Positions 60,278 through 64,000 of a stretch of 64,000 nt of DNA are shown piece by piece (the stretch's first letter is position 1; every line of letters starts with the position of its first letter). Made by a program: the position numbers and the translations under genes. This DNA is from CABZJG01 sp902512685. GTDB taxonomy: Bacteria > Pseudomonadota > Alphaproteobacteria > Rhodobacterales > Rhodobacteraceae. The notes beneath the pieces were generated by a model. The model saw nothing but the letters and a program-made list of their open reading frames with translations. It was not told where the DNA came from and ran no database searches. The DNA lies in NCBI GenBank assembly GCA_051201605.1, contig CP179201.1:310001-374000 (forward strand), in the 5' to 3' direction.

Positions 60278-60640
60278 ATGACGCGGCACTCACTGAATAT
60301 AGCGTTTTGCGTAATCGTTTCCCTTGGTATTTTGGCGCCCAAGGTGAGTGGTGCTTTATCTGCTGTTATTCCGGGGTGGAGTTTTGTTTATATTTGCGCC
60401 GGAAATGAGAGTTTGGTTTTGTTGCTGGATGCCAATGGTGATCCAGTAGAACTTGCGCAGCAAGAAATACAGGATTGTCCAATTCCCGATGCGGGAGTTG
60501 GTTTTGAACCCCAGCTTCTTTATTGGCAGTATCTGGCGCTAAGCAATGCGCGTGTGTTTCATATTTCGGTTAATAGGCGTCTGAACGCGGATAGTTTTGC
60601 CCGCATCCCGCCAAAACGACCACCGCCTTATCTGGTTTGA
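60278..60640 (+). CDS. Small exported or membrane-anchored protein, unknown
   Basis: About 120 residues starting MTRHSLNIAFCVIVSLGILAP, a signal peptide or single anchor, then 'FVYICAGNESLVLLLDANGDPVELAQQEIQDCPIPDAG'. The two cysteines about 30 residues apart recall DUF2946-type copper- or heme-linked proteins next to PepSY and TonB genes. GGGAAAGG lies just before ATG 60278; ATG 60260 is an alternative. The PepSY membrane gene follows after 35 bases. Confidence 0.6.
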   Translation: MTRHSLNIAFCVIVSLGILAPKVSGALSAVIPGWSFVYICAGNESLVLLLDANGDPVELAQQEIQDCPIPDAGVGFEPQLLYWQYLALSNARVFHISVNRRLNADSFARIPPKRPPPYLV

Positions 60641-60675
60641 GCCAAAAAAAATCAAATCAAATAAGGACCTAAATT

Positions 60676-61973
60676 ATGACTATCATCACTCAACGTGGTG
60701 ATGCATCTGCATCGCACACGCAGGCGGAATGTTACCGGCTTGTGTGGAAATGGCACTTTCTGGCCGCCCTGTTTGTACTGCCTTTTATGGCAATGCTCTC
60801 TCTGACCGGCGGCATTTATCTTTATAAAGATCAGATCAACAACTGGATATACGCAGACAGGATTTATGTAAAACCCCAAGAAACCACTGTTGCTTTAAGC
60901 GATCAGGTGGCTGCGGTTCAGACAGCAGTCGGGCTAACCCGATTGCGGGGAATAACCGTTTATGACGATCCGCAGAAAAGTACGGTTATTGAATTTAATG
61001 ATAGCGAAAAAACGCGCTCTGTGGCTTGGGTCAATCAATATACCAATGAAGTTTTGGGTATATCTGCACGCGATGCGATGCCGATGCGTATGCTGCGCAA
61101 GTTTCATGGTGAACTTCTGCTTGGAAATTCTGGCACCAAATTCGTTGAACTTTCGGCACATTGGGCAATCGTTTTGTTCATCACTGGGTTGTATTTATGG
61201 TGGCCCCGTGGGCAGCGCAAATTGGTAAACGCAATATCACTGCCGCGCGGCAAGGGCCATAGCTGGTGGCGTGAAACCCATATGTTTACCGGTTTTCTGG
61301 CCGCCATTTTGGTTCTGCCCATTCTGATCACCGGCCTGCCATGGACGGATGTCTGGGGCGGCGGTCTATCTTATGTTCAAAAGCAAACTGGTCAGAAAGC
61401 TGAAAGCCTTCGATTTGGCGGAAAAATGCTTAAGTCTACGCAAACTGACGCACCGCCAATAGCGTTTGAAAAAGTTATAGATCTGGCTAAGGCAGAGGGC
61501 TTAAAGGCGCCTTATGAAATGCGCTCTCCCAAAGGAGAAAGCGGGTCTTACTGGATTCACTCAAAAAGCAAGCGGCGGATGGAGCAAAATGAATTGGTAA
61601 TTGATCAGTACACTGGCCACATCCTCAAAAGGATTGAATTTGCAAAGGCACCAGTGGTTGCAAAACAGTTTCCTGGGGGATTTCTTTTCATCAGGGTAAA
61701 CTTTACGGTGCGTTGAACATTGCGCAGAATACTCTGGCAGCGATTCTGGGGATGTTGTTGTCCGTTTCAGGCTTTGCCGCCTGGTGGAAACGGCGCCCGG
61801 CTGGCGGTCTGGGCGTGCCAAATGCCCCAGAGGCAAGTCTGGGAACAGGCATGGGGCTTCTTGTTGTGGCCTTAATGCTGCTGCTTCCCTTGATGGGGGC
61901 CACTCTTGTTGTGGCTTTATTGCTTGATTGGTTAATCTTTCGCCGAAACGGCTGGTTTACGAGCAAAGCTTAA
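60676..61973 (+). pseudogene. PepSY-associated transmembrane protein, frameshifted
   Basis: The first frame (60676-61716, 346 codons) and a second frame (to 61973) belong together. The protein has TM helices 'FLAALFVLPFMAMLSLTGGIYLY' and 'WAIVLFITGLYLWW', a central 'WWRETHMFTGFLAAILVLPIL', and PepSY repeats 'YEMRSPKGESGSYW'. The frame is lost at a run of five G (61675-61679): shifting there restores 'GISFHQGKLYGALNIAQNT' and a last TM helix. One G is missing relative to the expected GGG GGA codons. Such proteins move electrons for ferric-siderophore reduction. May be a real mutation, phase variation, or a homopolymer error. Confidence 0.82.
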
Positions 61974-62044
61974 AAGAGTATTGCAACACCTGATATCAAA
62001 ACGAACTGGGCGTTCGCGCCCATTCATTTTCTGAAAGGTTCATC

Positions 62045-62494
62045 ATGCTAGCCGTTTATCTTTCCGGAGAAATTCACTCCGATTGGCGTGCACAAATTAT
62101 TGAAGGCGCCAAAGACCTGCCGGTTGTCTTTGACAGCCCGGTCACGGATCACGCGTCCAGCGATGATTGTGGTGTTGCGATCATGGGGACAGAGCCTGAT
62201 AAGTTTTGGCATGATAACAAAGGCGCAAAACTAAACGCCATCCGCACCCGACGCGGGATCGAGTTGGCTGATATTGTTGTGGTGCGCTTTGGCGAGAAAT
62301 ACAAACAATGGAATGCAGCCTTTGATGCGGGCTATGCCGCAGCACTGGGTAAATCACTGGTGATCATGCACGGCGCCGATCACCAGCACGCGCTCAAAGA
62401 GGTCGACGCCGCTGCGCTGGCCGTTGTCGAAACCCCGCAGCAAGTGGTCGAAATTCTGACCTATGTTCTAAGTGGTGCTTTGCCTGAACGTTGA
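62045..62494 (+). CDS. ytoQ: YtoQ family protein
   Basis: 149 residues. 'VYLSGEIHSDWRAQIIEGAK' and 'DVVVVRFGEKYKQWNAAFDAGYAAALGKSLVIMH' style segments (here 'IVVVRFGEKYKQWN' and 'AFDAGYAAALGKSLV') match YtoQ, a family related in fold to nucleoside 2-deoxyribosyltransferases. Biochemistry is unknown. GAAAGG lies upstream of the ATG. It stands alone, downstream of the PepSY gene and before the large exported protein. Confidence 0.88.
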   Translation: MLAVYLSGEIHSDWRAQIIEGAKDLPVVFDSPVTDHASSDDCGVAIMGTEPDKFWHDNKGAKLNAIRTRRGIELADIVVVRFGEKYKQWNAAFDAGYAAALGKSLVIMHGADHQHALKEVDAAALAVVETPQQVVEILTYVLSGALPER

Positions 62495-62600
62495 TTTTTG
62501 ATGTTTTTGCTCAGCTGTCTTGCGGCGCGAATATCAGTTGGGCTTGACCAATAAAATCTCTTGGCTATCCTACTTTTGTGTAAAAGTAGTGAGTAAAAAG

Positions 62601-64000
62601 ATGTTGAACATTAGAGTACTGCCCTCTGTTATAAGGGCTATGGTTTTCGGGGCAGGGATCATATCTCCGCTTACAGCATTGAGCGCAGAGCCACTGTTTG
62701 ACCCTTCAAAGCTTATCAGTCAATTTTCCAGCAGAGTGTTTGAAGTGGTTGTATCAGCCGCACGAACACAGGCAGAAATTGAATATGACAGCATCACATT
62801 CAATGATACGCTGGGCACTGTGTCGGTCAATGATTTGGTGGTTCAGCCTCTGCCACATCAGGGAATGAGCGGTTGTAGCCTTGCCATTGGCCATATTGCC
62901 TTTTCCTCTTCAACAGCCAGCCATGTGACCAAAGATACGGTTGAATTTGGTCTTGACGATTTACAACTCTCACCAACCTGCCTGCCGTTTGAGGCCCGCG
63001 GCATGCTTGCGATGGCAGGTGTCAGCACCATGGTTGTGCCCACTGCCAAGATTGAGGTTTCTTATGATTATCCAAGCGGCGGTGCGACACTTTCCGTGCA
63101 TGGTGAATTGGCCGATGCGCTTGGATTTACACTGCATCTGAGCTTTCCTTATTTCTCGATCATCGACGGCTATAACCCGCTTTATGCCCGATTGAACGAG
63201 GCAGAACTGAGCGTGTTCAACAAGGGCATCTGGGACAGTGTTTCTATTCAACTGCCTGCGCAGTTTACCCAGCTCGGTTATGCAGGTGATTATGTTGCTG
63301 AAATGATTGGCAATGGCATGTTCTATGGCCAGCCTGATGCCCAATCTCAAAAGTTTCTAGGACAAATTTCAACCGCTTGGGAGGACTTTTTGCGGTCACC
63401 CACTCAAATCACCCTGCGCTCAAATATCACCAATGCCGGTGGTATTTTACTTGACCCGGATATGCTGGAGGACCCGGTTAAACTCATCAATTACCTTTCC
63501 CCGAACCTGTATGCTGGTAAGATAAGGCGCTCAGAGGCTATGCCCGCTCAGGATGTCAAATCTATTATATACGGGAATTTTTCCAATTACTCTGACGAGA
63601 TGCTGATGCGTGTTGGCGAAGGGTTTCTAACCGGAAAAGGGTATCTAAAAAACGAATCCATTGGTTTGAAAATTCTCAATTATCTGGCTATTCAAGGAGC
63701 TGACGGAATTTCCCACACCCTTGCACAGCATTATCTGGAAAAACAAAACTATATGCAGGCTTATGAATTTGCCTTGCAAGATTCAGTCACCGGAAGTGCG
63801 CAATCGGTAAATATTTTAAATGTGGCAGAGCCCTATCTTGATCTCAGTGATGTGCTGACGATGCAGGGTGACGGGATGATTGATTTCAATAAGGTGGTTG
63901 CGGCTGTAGAGCCTGCGGATTACTACCGTTATGCTATTGACAGCATGAACGGCAAAGGCATGCGTAAATCCTATCTTGCGGCGTATTTCTGGGCGATCTT
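62601..64000 (+). CDS. Large exported protein, unknown (3' truncated by window end)
   Basis: An uninterrupted frame of 466 codons from ATG 62601 to the window edge. MLNIRVLPSVIRAMVFGAGIIS starts a signal peptide, cut likely after 'TALSA'. The first 230 residues are beta-rich ('EYDSITFNDTLGTVSVNDLVVQPL', 'VPTAKIEVSYDYPSGGATLSVHG'); the later part is helical with repeat-like units ('AQHYLEKQNYMQAYEFALQDS'), suggestive of helical repeats. Two cysteines at about 94 and 129 could pair. I do not recognise the family. No other gene overlaps it. AAAAAG is a poor ribosome site, so a slightly different start is possible. Confidence 0.75.
   Translation, partial: MLNIRVLPSVIRAMVFGAGIISPLTALSAEPLFDPSKLISQFSSRVFEVVVSAARTQAEIEYDSITFNDTLGTVSVNDLVVQPLPHQGMSGCSLAIGHIAFSSSTASHVTKDTVEFGLDDLQLSPTCLPFEARGMLAMAGVSTMVVPTAKIEVSYDYPSGGATLSVHGELADALGFTLHLSFPYFSIIDGYNPLYARLNEAELSVFNKGIWDSVSIQLPAQFTQLGYAGDYVAEMIGNGMFYGQPDAQSQKFLGQISTAWEDFLRSPTQITLRSNITNAGGILLDPDMLEDPVKLINYLSPNLYAGKIRRSEAMPAQDVKSIIYGNFSNYSDEMLMRVGEGFLTGKGYLKNESIGLKILNYLAIQGADGISHTLAQHYLEKQNYMQAYEFALQDSVTGSAQSVNILNVAEPYLDLSDVLTMQGDGMIDFNKVVAAVEPADYYRYAIDSMNGKGMRKSYLAAYFWAI

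Overview
The window looks like a chromosome segment from a marine alphaproteobacterium of the Rhodobacterales (Roseobacter group). Pointers are the hisS-hisZ-hisG block, DUF1489 and DUF1244 family genes, a class II (B12-dependent) ribonucleotide reductase, rpmI-rplT followed by pheS and pheT, and moderate GC with many ATGA-type overlaps. The assignment rests on gene content and protein style only; no search was run.

Layout. (1) Bases 1-15640 are one tightly overlapping plus-strand catabolic run: the end of one and two complete Gfo/Idh/MocA oxidoreductases, a CE15-like glucuronoyl esterase, a three-subunit molybdenum hydroxylase (FAD, 2Fe-2S, Mo subunits) with a MoaD-like sulfur carrier, a GH38 alpha-mannosidase, then uxaC, uxuB, uxuA and a kdgK broken by an in-frame amber codon. 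Together these suggest use of a mannose- and glucuronate-containing polysaccharide, with flow through fructuronate, mannonate and KDG. (2) 15641-20448 is an AT-richer accessory stretch: a palindromic repeat cluster, a GMC alcohol oxidase/dehydrogenase plus aldehyde dehydrogenase pair, and a non-coding segment that can fold as a three-way junction. (3) 20449-31661 holds an exported 18-repeat MORN protein, an SDR, hisS-hisZ-hisG, DUF1489, nrdJ, a uracil-DNA-glycosylase-like gene, an SseB-like gene and an M20 amidohydrolase. (4) 31807-43069 holds a hybrid histidine kinase/response regulator pair, divergent from an acyl-CoA synthetase, a complete Liv-type ABC transporter and a second CoA-ligase-like gene. 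This looks like a regulated carboxylic-acid uptake and activation unit, with phased direct repeats in the shared promoter region.

(5) 43070-45750 is a patchwork: the end of the ligase gene and its downstream spacer occur twice, flanking about 2.4 kb that carries a truncated arsH fragment, a decayed tRNA-Ser, two small unknown proteins, a decayed copy of a signal-peptide start, and a secreted PQQ-type sugar dehydrogenase. (6) 45747-53339 carries an arsH-like reductase, a small Rossmann protein, a dehydratase/ornithine-cyclodeaminase pair next to a D-amino-acid dehydrogenase-like gene (all minus strand), gltX, a DUF1244 gene and an N-formylglutamate amidohydrolase. (7) 53489-64000 is housekeeping: pyk, rpmI-rplT with a clear terminator, a possible 49-residue gene, pheS and pheT with a glutamine amidotransferase overlapping both, a PepSY membrane protein split by a frameshift at a G-run, ytoQ, and the start of a large exported protein that runs off the end.

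The strongest leads are the mannose/glucuronate locus with its embedded molybdenum enzyme and dead kdgK, the ligase-transporter-ligase unit with its operator-like repeats, the scarred 43-46 kb segment, and the structured or palindromic non-coding segments at 15.8 kb and 20.1 kb. All functions are predictions from reading the sequence.
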